The notes: a model not told the origin generated them from the letters alone. A stretch of DNA of 64,000 bases from Dictyobacter aurantiacus (GCF_003967515.1 NZ_BIFQ01000001.1:3906001-3970000), one strand, 5' to 3'; positions 19,451 to 29,475 are shown, counted from the stretch's first letter. Made by a program: numbers and translations.

Positions 19451-19860
19451 TGAAAAACTCCTCCTCCTAAAACGTTGTACTACAGTGTCAACGCCCGGTA
19501 GTGTCACTACAAGTAGCACGTAAGGCATGCCAATTTGTTTCTGAACTGGCTTGTAGTGCCCGCAAATGCTGGTTATCCTGCGTCCTCACAGGCCTGTAAG
19601 TTGGAAGGTTTTTGCTCAAAATGAAGCCGAGAAATAATTGGGATTGTGTTTGAAATTCCCCACCCGATGATCTATCGCCTCTTCTGTACCGCCTCCTTTG
19701 TCATACGGCAGCAGAACATAATGGCGTTGCTATATTATTTTTTATGCAACACTAGTATACCATATCAAGATGCCATAAAGGATAGCTTTATAATGCGCTG
19801 GACATAATCCAAAATTTTACATAAACACAACGCAAGAAAAAGAGAAAAAATGTTGGCAGA
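19451..19860. other. Upstream region of the glycerol operon
   Basis: About 410 bp, A/T-rich between 19720 and 19860. It should contain the glpK promoter on the minus strand, but no pair with good spacing was found. The 13-bp palindrome at 19498-19510 is the only operator-like signal seen. Confidence 0.4.
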
Positions 19861-20131
19861 ACACGATCATGTTCCCGTAGGCGGCATAGGATTGCGGCCT
19901 TCTCGATATGCGAGCATGCCGCTCAGGCAGCAATCCGGCCTCGTGCATGCCGCTCTGTTGACGTACGAAATGTTGGATTACACATGATTATAGGATCGCT
20001 TTACTCGCTTTTTAGGAACAATATCGTACGTGAACGGGTGCGGCATGCACAAGGCCGGATTGCTGCTTTTTGTGCATTCTGCGTGTCAATCCGGCCGCAA
20101 TCCTATGCCGCCTACGGGGACATGATCGTGT
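19861..20131. repeat. 271-bp nested inverted repeat
   Basis: Three nested pairs of arms. Outer: 19861-19899 with 20093-20131 (39 bp, one mismatch; arm starts ACACGATCATGTTCCCGTAG). Middle: 19928-19953 with 20040-20065 (26 bp, one mismatch; CAGCAATCCGGCCTCGTGCA...). Inner: ACGTACGA at 19961-19968 with 20024-20031. The whole element could fold into one long hairpin. No transposase or coding potential was seen inside. A degenerate relative lies near 12010-12125. Confidence 0.75.
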
Positions 20132-20449
20132 TTCTTGTTGCCCACGCTAAAATTGAACGTATTGGCCGCGAGGGCTGAACCTTCGGGTGCACTCGGGGTT
20201 TCTTGTTGCCTTATCTCCATGCCTATGAGGAATATACCAGGCAAAGAAAAGTAAGAAAATAAGTTGCAAAAATTGACGTACTTCTGATCGGACAGCTTTC
20301 ATTGCCTGGCTTCTATGATGTGTGTATATAATAAGCAAAACGAAAGAGAGAGTTTTGATAAACAGGTATGCTGTGACGTCGCCCGGAGCAGTCACAATCT
20401 CTGGGAGCGTCGCAGAGAGCTTTATAGCCAATGTAAAGGGAGTATGTGC

Positions 20450-21616
20450 ATGTCTATTTTTGCTCAGCGGGTGGAGACCTTCGGCACCACTATTTTCACA
20501 GAGATCAATGTACTGGCGCAGCAATACAATGCTTTGAACCTGGGGCAGGGGAAGCCCGATTTTGATACGCCGGCCGATATCGTGGCGGAACTGGTGAAGG
20601 CGGCGCAGTCGGGCCAGCTGAATCAATACGCGCCTGGACCAGGGGTGGCCTCCCTGCGCCATGCGGTGGCCAATCACGCGGCGCGCTTTTATGGGCTGGA
20701 CATCGATCCAGATCAGGGAGTGATCGTGACGGCAGGGGCGACCGAGGGCCTGCTCTCCTGCGTGTTAGGGCTGGTCAATCCTGGCGATGAAGTGATCGTC
20801 ATCGAGCCATTTTACGACTCGTATGTCCCCAACATCCTGATGGCCGGGGCCACGCCGGTCTTTGTGCCGCTGCACCCGCCGACCTGGACCTTTGATCCTG
20901 CTGAGCTGCGCGCCGCATTCTCAGCCAGGACGCGGGTCCTGATCCTCAATTCGCCGCATAATCCCACCGGTCGCGTCTTTACGCGCGAGGAGCTGTCGCT
21001 GATCGCTGATCTATGCATCGAGCATGACGTAATCGTGATCAATGATGAGGTCTATGAGCACCTGACACTCGGGGATGCCCGCTACATCCCCATCGCCACG
21101 CTGCCCGGCATGTTTGAGCGCACCGTCACCGTCAGTAGTTCTGGCAAGACCTTCAGCGCCACCGGCTGGAAGATCGGCTGGGCCTATGGGCATCCCGCCG
21201 TATTGGAAGGCGTGGCCAGGGCGCACCAGTTCACCATCTTCGCCGTCCACCATCCCACCCAGGAGGCGGTCGCCTACGCGCTCAACCAGTCCGATCAATA
21301 CTATGACGAGTTCCGCAGCATGTATGAGGGCAAGATGCGGCTGCTGATGGATGCGCTGGATGGCTCCGGTCTCAAGTACCGCGCGCCCGAGGGCACCTAC
21401 TTTATCATGGCCGACTTCTCCGACGTGTTTAAAGGGATGCCGCGCGATTTTACGCACCACCTGATCAAAGAGATCGGCGTGGCCTGCATCCCGCCCGAGA
21501 GCATGTATAGCCGCGATCATGTCCACATCGGCCGCGACTATGTGCGCTTCTCCTTCTGCAAGAGCGATGAGGCGCTGCTGCAGGCCAAAAAACTGCTGGG
21601 CAAGCTGCGGGCCTGA
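20450..21616 (+). CDS. PLP-dependent class I/II aminotransferase
   Basis: 388 residues, fold type I. Lys233 in SSSGKTFSATGWKIGW binds PLP; SPHNPTGRVF, VINDEVYEHL and FRFS-like VRFSFCKS (substrate-carboxylate Arg) are visible. The sequence resembles the kynurenine/methionine aminotransferase branch (LGQGKPDFDTP, YAPGPGVASLRHAVA). It would transfer an amino group from an aromatic or sulphur amino acid to a 2-oxo acid. The ATG at 20450 is chosen over 20444 because AAAGGGAG gives a 7-nt spacing. It converges with the response regulator, 16 bp away. The precise substrate is not determined. Confidence 0.88.
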   Translation: MSIFAQRVETFGTTIFTEINVLAQQYNALNLGQGKPDFDTPADIVAELVKAAQSGQLNQYAPGPGVASLRHAVANHAARFYGLDIDPDQGVIVTAGATEGLLSCVLGLVNPGDEVIVIEPFYDSYVPNILMAGATPVFVPLHPPTWTFDPAELRAAFSARTRVLILNSPHNPTGRVFTREELSLIADLCIEHDVIVINDEVYEHLTLGDARYIPIATLPGMFERTVTVSSSGKTFSATGWKIGWAYGHPAVLEGVARAHQFTIFAVHHPTQEAVAYALNQSDQYYDEFRSMYEGKMRLLMDALDGSGLKYRAPEGTYFIMADFSDVFKGMPRDFTHHLIKEIGVACIPPESMYSRDHVHIGRDYVRFSFCKSDEALLQAKKLLGKLRA

Positions 21617-21632
21617 GCCGGTGTCACCGTCT

Positions 21633-22316
21633 TCAGGAAGAATAATTCTGTCTATCCTGGTCGGGAAAACGGGAGACGAAGCCCTCGCGCCAGGCAAAGA
21701 CAGCGGCCTGGGTGCGATCCAGCAGATGGAGCTTGCTAAGGATATTGCTAACATGGCTCTTCACGGTTTTCTCGCTGATCACGAGCCGACGCGCGATCTC
21801 TCCGTTGGGCAGGCCAGCGGCAATGAGGTTTAGCACTTCTCGCTCACGTTCACTTAGCTGGGCATAATGCTCGCGGTCAGGCGCGGGGAGGCTGGCTAGC
21901 TCCTGGGCGATGCGCGCGGCCACATGGGGATGCATCACCGCCTCACCGCTGGCCGCCTTGCGGATCGCGCTGGCCAGTTCGGGCAAGAGGACATCTTTGA
22001 GCAGATACGAGAGCGCGCCCGCGCGGATAGCCGGGAAGATATGTTCATCGTCGTGATAAGAGGTGAGCACGATGACCTGCGAGCGGGGGCTCTGCTGCTT
22101 CAGGCGGCGCGTGGCCTCGATACCATCCATGCCCGGCATGACGAGGTCCATCAGCACGACATCGGGCGCGAGATCCGCGACCACGAGCACGGCCTCCCCG
22201 CCGGAGCCGACGCTGCCAACTACCGCGAAGCCGGGTTGCGTCTCCAAAAAGGCACGCGCCCCCTCGCGCACCAGGGCGTGATCATCGACCAGCAGGATGG
22301 TAATCAATTCGCTCAT
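21633..22316 (-). CDS. NarL/LuxR-type response regulator
   Basis: 227 residues: a receiver domain (acidic pair in LLVDDHALVREG, phospho-acceptor Asp57 in VVLMDLVMPG, LTSYHDDE, YLLKD) and a C-terminal LuxR helix-turn-helix (LSEREREVLNLIAAGLPN ... EKTVKSHVSNILSKL). It would bind DNA after phosphorylation by the partner kinase. Its ATG overlaps the kinase stop codon as ATGA (22313-22316), so the two are translationally coupled. The nearest likely target is the ABC-transporter operon just upstream on the same strand. Confidence 0.93.
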   Translation of the reverse strand: MSELITILLVDDHALVREGARAFLETQPGFAVVGSVGSGGEAVLVVADLAPDVVLMDLVMPGMDGIEATRRLKQQSPRSQVIVLTSYHDDEHIFPAIRAGALSYLLKDVLLPELASAIRKAASGEAVMHPHVAARIAQELASLPAPDREHYAQLSEREREVLNLIAAGLPNGEIARRLVISEKTVKSHVSNILSKLHLLDRTQAAVFAWREGFVSRFPDQDRQNYSS

Positions 22317-23920
22317 ACGACTTCTCGCTTTCTCTTGTCTGTCAGACCCTGCGTGTCTTCGCCAGGCGGAATACATCCTGTTACAATCGTCTCTCCGGGA
22401 GCGCTTTTGATCAGCAGGGTCCCTCCTAACGCCTCTACGCGGGCGCGCATATTGGCGAGCCCATGCCCATCGCCAGCGGTCTGCGCGGCCAGAAAGCCCT
22501 TGCCGTTATCCGCGACACGCAGGCATACCTGGTCGCATCCCTGCTCTAAGTGAACCCTGGCCTGGCTGGCCTGACTATGGCGCGCGACGTTCGCCAGAGC
22601 CTCCTGAACCACGCGGAAAAGCGCCTCCTCAACCTCGGGACGCAGCGCTGACCCCTCTGACCCGATTGGTAGATCTGAAGCCTCAAACTCGCATCCAATC
22701 CCGGTCTGCGACGACCACTGGTGAACGTAATCGCGCAGTGCCGCCTGCAAGTGTTGCCCGATCAAGGCCACCGGGCGTAACTGCTGAAGGATGGCCGTCA
22801 ACTCCTGACGAATCTGGTCGGCCAGCTCACCCGCCCTCTGAAGTTGTCCACGGGCTAGCAACGGATCGTCCGGGAGACGAGATTGGGCCGTGCCGATCAA
22901 CAGCGTCAGCGCGAATGCCTGCTGCTTGACGGAATCGTGCAGGTCGCGCGCGACCCGCTGTCGTTCCTCGACCTGTGCCAGCTGCTGCCGCGTTGCCAGC
23001 AGATTCTCGATCTGGCGTGCCATCTGATTGAGATCCCGGCTGAGCTGACCAAGTTCATCTGATGCATGATCCAGCACATGAACCTGGAAGTCGCCCTCGC
23101 TCCACGCGTGTGCCGCCACCGTGATCCGCTGCAAACGTCCCGTAATCCGCCGAGCTATGCCGATACCAAAGAGCGTGCCGATAATGCTAAAGACGAGCAG
23201 GAGCAGCAGCGCGTAAAACAGCAGTCTGGGGAGGCCATTGCCAGTGTATGAACCGCTTCCTGGTAGCCAGGCGGAGAGCTTGTCTAAGATGCCCGTCGTC
23301 TGCGGATCGCTGCGCAGGCCGCGCACGCATACGAAGAGCACCCCGCTCACGCTCTGATGTGTATCAAACAACGGGACCGCCGCCAGCGTCTGCCCATCGG
23401 GCAACGTAGTGACAAGATCCGCCTGATTCTGTGGATCGGCAAAGGCCGCACGGATCACCTGCTGGGAGGCGGGTCCGTTGATATGCATTTTCTGAAGAAA
23501 GAAAGCCAGGCTGGATGGGTCGATGGCTGCATCGTGAGATGGAAGAGAGGGATCTGAACCAGCTATGCGTCCCGCATGATCAAGGATCGCGAGCGCGAGT
23601 ATCTCTGAGGCATTGAGCTGTGGTACCTGCGGACCCGTTCCCTGTTTCACTGGACGTTGATTTAGCACGAAATTGATGGCCCAGGCGTTGAGCCTGGTGC
23701 GCGCCGTCGCGTTCTGGCTATCGAGCGAACGGGGCACCAGCGGCACCACTTCATGAGTCAGTAGCCGCACCAGTCTCTGCGCTGGAGTTGGCGCAGGGGT
23801 GAGCGCCACCAGCGCCAGGCCCGCGCCCGATAGAATTGGTATGGCAATCACGATGACCAGGAGATATGAGAGGGATAGTTGCCACTGTAATTTGTGGAAT
23901 GGTCGAAACAGGCGATGCAT
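22313..23920 (-). CDS. NarX-type sensor histidine kinase
   Basis: 535 residues. An N-terminal membrane segment (about 15-40), an about 190-residue extracytoplasmic sensor region, a second membrane segment (about 230-255), a HAMP domain, then a HisKA_3 dimerisation domain with His328 in RQRVARDLHDSVKQQ and a GHKL ATPase (ALANVARHSQA, VADNGKGF, GHGLANMRARVEALGG). It senses an unknown signal outside the membrane and phosphorylates the coupled regulator. GAAGGAAGAGAGAAGCGT precedes the ATG at 23920. Confidence 0.93.
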   Translation of the reverse strand: MHRLFRPFHKLQWQLSLSYLLVIVIAIPILSGAGLALVALTPAPTPAQRLVRLLTHEVVPLVPRSLDSQNATARTRLNAWAINFVLNQRPVKQGTGPQVPQLNASEILALAILDHAGRIAGSDPSLPSHDAAIDPSSLAFFLQKMHINGPASQQVIRAAFADPQNQADLVTTLPDGQTLAAVPLFDTHQSVSGVLFVCVRGLRSDPQTTGILDKLSAWLPGSGSYTGNGLPRLLFYALLLLLVFSIIGTLFGIGIARRITGRLQRITVAAHAWSEGDFQVHVLDHASDELGQLSRDLNQMARQIENLLATRQQLAQVEERQRVARDLHDSVKQQAFALTLLIGTAQSRLPDDPLLARGQLQRAGELADQIRQELTAILQQLRPVALIGQHLQAALRDYVHQWSSQTGIGCEFEASDLPIGSEGSALRPEVEEALFRVVQEALANVARHSQASQARVHLEQGCDQVCLRVADNGKGFLAAQTAGDGHGLANMRARVEALGGTLLIKSAPGETIVTGCIPPGEDTQGLTDKRKREVV

Positions 23921-24282
23921 ACGCTTCTCTCTTCCTTCGCTGCTCTAAATCATGCTGTAAGAGTATTATGCTCAGATCGTGCTCCCAGCGCAAGTGCCAG
24001 GCCCGGGTCTTACGCCTAATACTTTCAACTTTAGCGAGTGGAAAAAGGCATATGACCACAGTACGTGCGGGGCTTGCCCCCGCTTGCTTGTCTCCCAAAA
24101 TGAAAGGTTCCTTGAATGCGACCAGGTACGGTTGAACGCGATGCATCGCATCATGTTGGTTGCTTTTTCGAGCAGCGAGGAAGCAAGCGAGGGCAAGCCC
24201 CGCACGTACTGTGGTCTTTTCTCGTTTTGCAGGATCTTACATTGAATGTATTGGGCCTTGCGCACGAATCTCTTCGCGCTCG
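23921..24282. repeat. Gap holding a long inverted repeat with dispersed-repeat cores
   Basis: Arms 24054-24087 (GACCACAGTACGTGCGGGGC...) and 24183-24216 match at 33 of 34 positions around a 95-nt loop. Each arm contains GTGCGGGGCTTGCCC, the core of the GGGGCAAGCCCGGCACCTAC family, so this looks like two inverted copies of that family. It separates the ABC operon from the two-component genes. Confidence 0.72.
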
Positions 24283-24843
24283 CTAGTGTTTAAACCAGTC
24301 CGTGAACTCTGTATCCATAAAGGTGGTTGAACCGGTGTCGCGTTTCAGGTTCTCCTGAACGTCTTGTGGCGTGATGCAGCCCATACTGAGCCAGCGGCTG
24401 TTGGCCGTATGTAGCGCCTGGATCTCGACGTTGTGCAACTGCGCCGCGGTCAGACCCTGCTCTGTGGCGATCTGCGCGATGGTCTTGCCCGCCAGGACGC
24501 GCGCCTGCACCTGGGCAACGTTCAGGTGCAGGTTCGCCGCCATCTGCTGCTGTATGACATTGACCGGCTCGCGCGCCCCTGTACAGCCCTGCGGTTGCTT
24601 TCCTGACTGAGCAGAGCTGGCAGGAGCTGTGCTGGCGGCCGTAGAAGTATTGGCCTCCAGCGGCGAGTTCAGCTGCCAGATGAGCGCTCCCACGCCTCCC
24701 AGGAGCAGCAGGCACCCGCAGAGGATGAACAGGAACGCTCCTACGCCATTTTTGCCATGATGTTCTGGCCGTTTAGACAGCAGAGTACGCCCGAAGCCGC
24801 TTTGTGGCGCATTATTGTCAGAAACAGTGTTGGGATCATTCAT
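24283..24843 (-). CDS. Membrane-anchored protein of unknown function
   Basis: 186 residues. A charged N-terminus (1-34), one hydrophobic segment (about 35-57, GAFLFILCGCLLLLGGVGAL), a Ser/Thr/Ala-rich stretch, then a helical domain with VQARVLAGKTIAQIATEQGL. That motif resembles small helical repeats seen in secreted Gram-positive and Chloroflexota proteins, but no function is known. The predicted topology puts the C-terminal domain outside. It begins 20 bp after the ABC permease stop codon, so it is probably co-transcribed and may be an accessory subunit of the transporter. Confidence 0.65.
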   Translation of the reverse strand: MNDPNTVSDNNAPQSGFGRTLLSKRPEHHGKNGVGAFLFILCGCLLLLGGVGALIWQLNSPLEANTSTAASTAPASSAQSGKQPQGCTGAREPVNVIQQQMAANLHLNVAQVQARVLAGKTIAQIATEQGLTAAQLHNVEIQALHTANSRWLSMGCITPQDVQENLKRDTGSTTFMDTEFTDWFKH

Positions 24844-24863
24844 TGCTGAGTACCTCTTCTTCC

Positions 24864-27800
24864 TTACTCATAGCGTAGCGCTTCCGCCGGATATACCTGC
24901 GCGGCGCGGCGGGCTGGCAAGATGGTACAGATGAGGGCTATCAGGAAAGCAGCGAGTACGATGCCCGCGACCGGACCCAGGGGAAGCGGAAAATCCTGAT
25001 AGGTCGCACGAGCGATCTGGTAAGCGAGGAACAGGGCCAGCGCCGCGCCCACCAGCAGCCCGATCGCAATTACAAAGCAGGTTTCCAGCAGAAACGCACG
25101 CCAGACCAGCGAACGGGAGAAGCCCAGTGCGCGCAGCATGCCGATCTGCTGGCGTCGCTCCACGACCGCGCGGCTGGTAATCACACTGATGGCCAGCGCG
25201 CCAAAGAGCAGGCCCAGCGCCAGGTCGCTCCCCAGCAGCAGCGTAAAGATCTGCGTGACCCCGTTAAGGCTTCCCCGGTCAAGCGACTGGATGGCGATGC
25301 CCCGGCTGGCAGCGTCCAGAAAGGTATTCAGGTGCTGCGCCGCCTGCGCCTCGCTCACGCCCGGCCGAAGACGGAACAGGTAGGTGCTGAGAAAGTCGAT
25401 GTACGGCGGTGAAGCTATCTTCCGCGCGCTATCAAGGGAGAGCAGGACACGCCAGGCGGCGTTGGCAGGCATCAACCCGATGACGGTAGCCGGATGATAG
25501 TGGGCCGTGGACGCTGAACTATCGGGAATCTCTACGGTAAACGGCGTGAAGCCAGAACTGGCTGGCAGGCCCGCTATACTTGCGTCATACTGGAGCACGA
25601 CATCTCCTGGATGACTGCGCACCGCGTCCCATACCTGCCGGTCGGAGCTAAAGTCTCGCGCCCGCGCATACAGTGGTAACGTTGAGCTCGCCAGAAATCC
25701 CTCATCAGCGACCTGCGGCGGTGTATTCAGTGGATAAATTAGCGTTCCACCATTCAGGTTCAGACGGAGCGGCTGAACCTGACCGCTTTGAGGATAATTG
25801 TACATCAGGCGTATCAGGCCCACAGACGCGAAATCCTGTCCAGGTGCGTGATGGCTCTGCAGCGCCTGTAACTGTCCCGATAAAGCGGGATAGCGGGCCA
25901 GCTGTGAACCAAAGGTTGTGGCTTGCAGCTGAAAGCCGCCGGAACTGCTGGCCGATTCCGCTTCCTGGATCGCTCCCAGGTTGGTGGTGACCAGCAGTAG
26001 CACCAGAAACATAATCAGACCAAGCAGCGTAACCGTGATCCCTGTGCGAGAACGGAACGTCAGCGGATAGGCCAGGCCGACGCGGCTGATCGGCGCGATT
26101 ACCGGCACCCGCCGCAGTCCTGCTGAGAGCAGCGTTGCCAGCAGATCGAGATTGCTGATCACCAGGATGACCGCGCCCAGCACAGGCAGCAGCATGTTCA
26201 GCAGCAGTTCCAGGGCCGATGGGGTGCCCGCGAAGGCAACTACAGGTTGGAAGAGGGCAAGAAAGGCGTTCCCCTGGAATATCCCCAGGGCCAGCCAGCT
26301 CCCTCCCAGAAGCGTAAGGCCCAGGCGACGCGTGATCAAGACTGGTATCCGTGCTAGCGAGAGGAGCCAGCCACACAGCAATGCGCCCCCACCGGTCAAC
26401 AGCATCTCACCGGTCAGGTGTAGCCAGCCGGAGATGGCAGGTCCGGCGCAGACAAGCAGAGCAGCCCCGATCAGCAGACCGAGCAGCCCACGTGCGCAAA
26501 GTCCCCACAGCAATGCGCCAAGCGTCTCAATCACGCGCTCAAAACGCCGCGCGGGTGATTCCTTTTCCTGCTCTTTCGAAGGCGCGGGAGACCAGAGCGC
26601 CCGCAAGAGCTCGGGGAATGATGGGGATGTCTGCGCTGGCTGATCCAGGTCGCGCATGGCGGCGACGATATTGGTCCGACTGATCCAGATCGCCACTATC
26701 AGGACTGTTGCCACGGTGACGAGGACGCCAAGGCACCAGGAGGTGAGCAGGCTCTGCCAGCTTATCCATAGATGCAGCGCGCCTGATTGCAGTACAGGGA
26801 CGGGTACGCTGTTCGCCGCCACACCGACGCCCAGCCTGGGGAGGGCCGCGAACAGTGCCAGTTCCAGCGCCGTCACGCCGATGCCCATCAGGATGCCTGG
26901 GAGGGCCGCCACCATCCCATAGCCACAGCCCTCGAAGAGCAGCTGCTGCACGAGATGTGAGCGATACAGGCCCAGGGCGCGGCTCATCCCCAGTTCCGCG
27001 CGCCGTTCAGCGGCTAGCAAAATGACCAGCAGGGCAAGCAGCAGCATGCCAGTGCCGACTAGCAAACAGGTGAACAGAGGCGGCAGCCAGGTGAATTGCT
27101 GACCGACAGGCGAAAGGAACACGATCTTATTCACCGCCAGCGTCTGCGTCTCCTGGACGACCTCTGGCTTGAGCGGATGTATTCTGAAGGCGTCGAAACT
27201 GGTTTGACCAAGCGCGTGCGGAATATCGAGACGGGCAGAGGCGCCGGGAAATACCTGCCGCAAAAAATCCACCACCGCCTGGCTATGCGCCGATGCGATA
27301 TTTCTGATACTGATGGTGTTGGGCGGCTCAGGATCGATCTGCTGGGCCGCTGCCAGGGGCAGCATAATTTGCGCCGTCGTGGGCGTGATCGCCTCTCCTG
27401 CCGTGACCCCAATGTCATTGGAGAGCAGCGCGCGCACCGTGACCGTCACCCTTTTGTCTCCGAATGTAAGCTGCACACGGTCGCCAACCCTGGTAGCAAG
27501 TCCTTGCGCGAGCGAGGCGCTTATCAGGGCCTCTCCGGATTGGAGATCCGCTACCTGGACCTCCTGCCCCTGCACATTGGTGAGTGGGCCATAGACCTGA
27601 TTGAAGTCGGGAGGAAGGGCATAAAAATCGACGTCATGAACCGCGAACCCTGTACGCAGCGAGGTCACGGTCGGGCTCTGCGGATAGATGCCGAGCGCGC
27701 TGGCCGCCTGTACCTGTGGAAAGGCCCGGATGCGGGCCAGCCCACCATCAAGCTGATCTTGCGTAAACGGACCGGTTACGCTCTCATCGACCAGGCCCAT

Positions 27801-28067
27801 GTGGGTGATCCTCTGCTCCGTCGCGGAACTGCTAAAGCTGTCCTGCAGGCCGAACGAGGCGGTAATAACCGTCGTAGCCAGAGCCAGCCCACAGAGCAGC
27901 AGCAGCGTTTTGCCCGGTCTGCGCACCGTATTACGCATCCCCATGCGCAGGAGGAGTGGATTGCTCAATGCCAATCCCAACAACACGAATACCATCCCTC
28001 CTGTCACCGCAGCCAGGGTCAGGGCCAGCACCGTTGGAGAGATCGCTGGAAAAAGGCTCAGGCTCAT
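24864..28067 (-). CDS. Large FtsX-type ABC transporter permease
   Basis: 1067 residues. Two FtsX-like permease units: an N-terminal segment (LLLRMGMRNTVRRPGKTLLLL), a long extracytoplasmic region, three membrane helices near 325-450, several helices around 510-650, a second extracytoplasmic region and a terminal three-helix block ending in LPARRAAQVYPAEALRYE, which is typical of MacB/LolC-class permeases. These act as mechanotransmitters in efflux or lipoprotein transport rather than as classical channels. The start ATG overlaps the ATPase stop as ATGA (28064-28067). Both units sit in one polypeptide, so one copy may suffice per complex. Confidence 0.9.
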   Translation of the reverse strand: MSLSLFPAISPTVLALTLAAVTGGMVFVLLGLALSNPLLLRMGMRNTVRRPGKTLLLLCGLALATTVITASFGLQDSFSSSATEQRITHMGLVDESVTGPFTQDQLDGGLARIRAFPQVQAASALGIYPQSPTVTSLRTGFAVHDVDFYALPPDFNQVYGPLTNVQGQEVQVADLQSGEALISASLAQGLATRVGDRVQLTFGDKRVTVTVRALLSNDIGVTAGEAITPTTAQIMLPLAAAQQIDPEPPNTISIRNIASAHSQAVVDFLRQVFPGASARLDIPHALGQTSFDAFRIHPLKPEVVQETQTLAVNKIVFLSPVGQQFTWLPPLFTCLLVGTGMLLLALLVILLAAERRAELGMSRALGLYRSHLVQQLLFEGCGYGMVAALPGILMGIGVTALELALFAALPRLGVGVAANSVPVPVLQSGALHLWISWQSLLTSWCLGVLVTVATVLIVAIWISRTNIVAAMRDLDQPAQTSPSFPELLRALWSPAPSKEQEKESPARRFERVIETLGALLWGLCARGLLGLLIGAALLVCAGPAISGWLHLTGEMLLTGGGALLCGWLLSLARIPVLITRRLGLTLLGGSWLALGIFQGNAFLALFQPVVAFAGTPSALELLLNMLLPVLGAVILVISNLDLLATLLSAGLRRVPVIAPISRVGLAYPLTFRSRTGITVTLLGLIMFLVLLLVTTNLGAIQEAESASSSGGFQLQATTFGSQLARYPALSGQLQALQSHHAPGQDFASVGLIRLMYNYPQSGQVQPLRLNLNGGTLIYPLNTPPQVADEGFLASSTLPLYARARDFSSDRQVWDAVRSHPGDVVLQYDASIAGLPASSGFTPFTVEIPDSSASTAHYHPATVIGLMPANAAWRVLLSLDSARKIASPPYIDFLSTYLFRLRPGVSEAQAAQHLNTFLDAASRGIAIQSLDRGSLNGVTQIFTLLLGSDLALGLLFGALAISVITSRAVVERRQQIGMLRALGFSRSLVWRAFLLETCFVIAIGLLVGAALALFLAYQIARATYQDFPLPLGPVAGIVLAAFLIALICTILPARRAAQVYPAEALRYE

Positions 28068-28795
28068 CGCATGCCTCCATTTTCTGGCACCTGTGGAGAA
28101 AGGGACTGCCGCGCTGCCGTTTGCAGGGAATCATGCTCGATCAGGCCGTCACGCATCGTGATGAGACGCTGGGCCTGCCGTGCCACTTCTGGAGCGTGTG
28201 TGACCCAGACAAAGGTCAGGCCATGTTCGCGGTTGAGCCTCAGCATCAGATCGATAATCTCCTGGCTGGTGATGCTATCCAGTGCGCCGGTTGGTTCATC
28301 GGCCCACACCAGTGCTGGCGCGGTCGCCAGGGCGCGGGCGATGGCGAAGCGCTGGCGCTGTCCACCACTCATCTCGGCGGGCCGATGCCGCGCCCACCTG
28401 GTTAATCCCACCCACTCAATACTTGCCTGTGCGCGTGCCCTGGCCTCTCTGGCCCTCACCCCGCTAACCAGCAGGGGCAGTTCTACATTCTCCAACCCGC
28501 TCAGGACCGGGAGCAGGTTATAGGTTTGAAAGATAAAGCCCATTTCCCGGGCCCGAAAAGCGGTCAACTCCCTATCCGAGAGGCTGCGAATATCGCGCCC
28601 GGCGATCCTGATCAATCCCGAAGTCACCGCGTCCAGGCCGCTCAGGCAATTGAGCAAGGTCGTCTTGCCGCATCCGCTCGGACCCATAATCGCGACGACT
28701 TCGCCACGCGCTATCCGCAGATCTACCCCTTTCAACGCCTGCACATGCAGGGCTCCGGTGGTAAACTCCTTGCGAATAGCTATGGCCTCAATCAT
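28064..28795 (-). CDS. ABC transporter ATP-binding protein (MacB/LolD type)
   Basis: 243 residues. Walker A GPSGCGKTTLL, Q-loop FIFQTYNLLP, signature MSGGQRQR, Walker B LVWADEPTGALDS and H-loop VTHAP. The TYNLLP and DEPTGALDS forms are typical of the MacB/LolD/BceA group that partners FtsX-type permeases. The ATG at 28795 is preferred (GAGGATGAG upstream; starts like other family members). An ATG at 28843 with AAAGGAG 12 nt upstream is an alternative; the frame extends still further without a good site. Coupled by overlap to the permease gene. Confidence 0.92.
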   Translation of the reverse strand: MIEAIAIRKEFTTGALHVQALKGVDLRIARGEVVAIMGPSGCGKTTLLNCLSGLDAVTSGLIRIAGRDIRSLSDRELTAFRAREMGFIFQTYNLLPVLSGLENVELPLLVSGVRAREARARAQASIEWVGLTRWARHRPAEMSGGQRQRFAIARALATAPALVWADEPTGALDSITSQEIIDLMLRLNREHGLTFVWVTHAPEVARQAQRLITMRDGLIEHDSLQTAARQSLSPQVPENGGMR

Positions 28796-29475
28796 GATCT
28801 CATCCTCAGAAAGACGCAGTGGTGCTGGAGAAAGATGTTGCATATGTAGAGCGTACTCCTTTGCGAACCATAGTCTAAGAACCCCGTGAACATCTATGTT
28901 TTTCTGGTTCACCTGGAGTATGCCTGAGGAAATCACCCCCGTCATCGGTCGCGAGAAGGATTCCGCGCTCCGCCCGGAGGCGGTGTTGTGATTACGGCGA
29001 TTAGTTGAAGTATTGAGCGTCGAATAAGCTGGAAGCACTAAAGCACATTCAGCCTGCTCAAGTTCTACTTTGTGTATTTTGCTAAAAAGGCAGGAGTGGT
29101 TCTCTAAAGCTGAGTGGTGCATTGATAATTTATCTGAGCTGTTAATATCTTATTATAATTTAATATCCTTTAGTAGTACCATATTGCTCGATTACAAAAT
29201 TATATGCTACAATCAGGAAAGTATATGCAAATATACTTTGAGTATTTGAGCAGTCGTATTAGCAGGTCACATATTAATTAGAGAAAAGCAAATCACAGGC
29301 GATAGGGGTTCCAGTGACAAAGAATGAGGAGACACCAGGATTAGCTGCATTATAGCAGCGAAAAACCATATTTTCCTACTTTCCTGGAGTTATCTTCTTA
29401 CAAATACGACTTTACCCAAAAATAAGCAGACGCATTTAAGTCCATTCCATACGATAAGGGAAAATAGTTAAAGAA
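28796..29475. other. A/T-rich divergent intergenic region
   Basis: About 680 bp between the ABC operon (minus) and the plus-strand group. An operator-like palindrome AAAGTATAT-GCAA-ATATACTTT lies at 29218-29239 (9-bp arms). A TATAAT hexamer at 29155-29160 has no well-spaced -35. No gene was found. Confidence 0.55.

Noticed and set aside
27096..28523. 475-codon plus-strand frame opposite the ABC permease and ATPase
   Set aside because: Antisense to two clear genes; Arg/His-rich, no motif, no ribosome site.
29123..29160. Promoter TTGATA ... TATAAT upstream of the unknown gene at 29476
   Set aside because: Spacing is 26 bp, too long for a sigma70-type promoter, and the position is over 300 bp from the gene.
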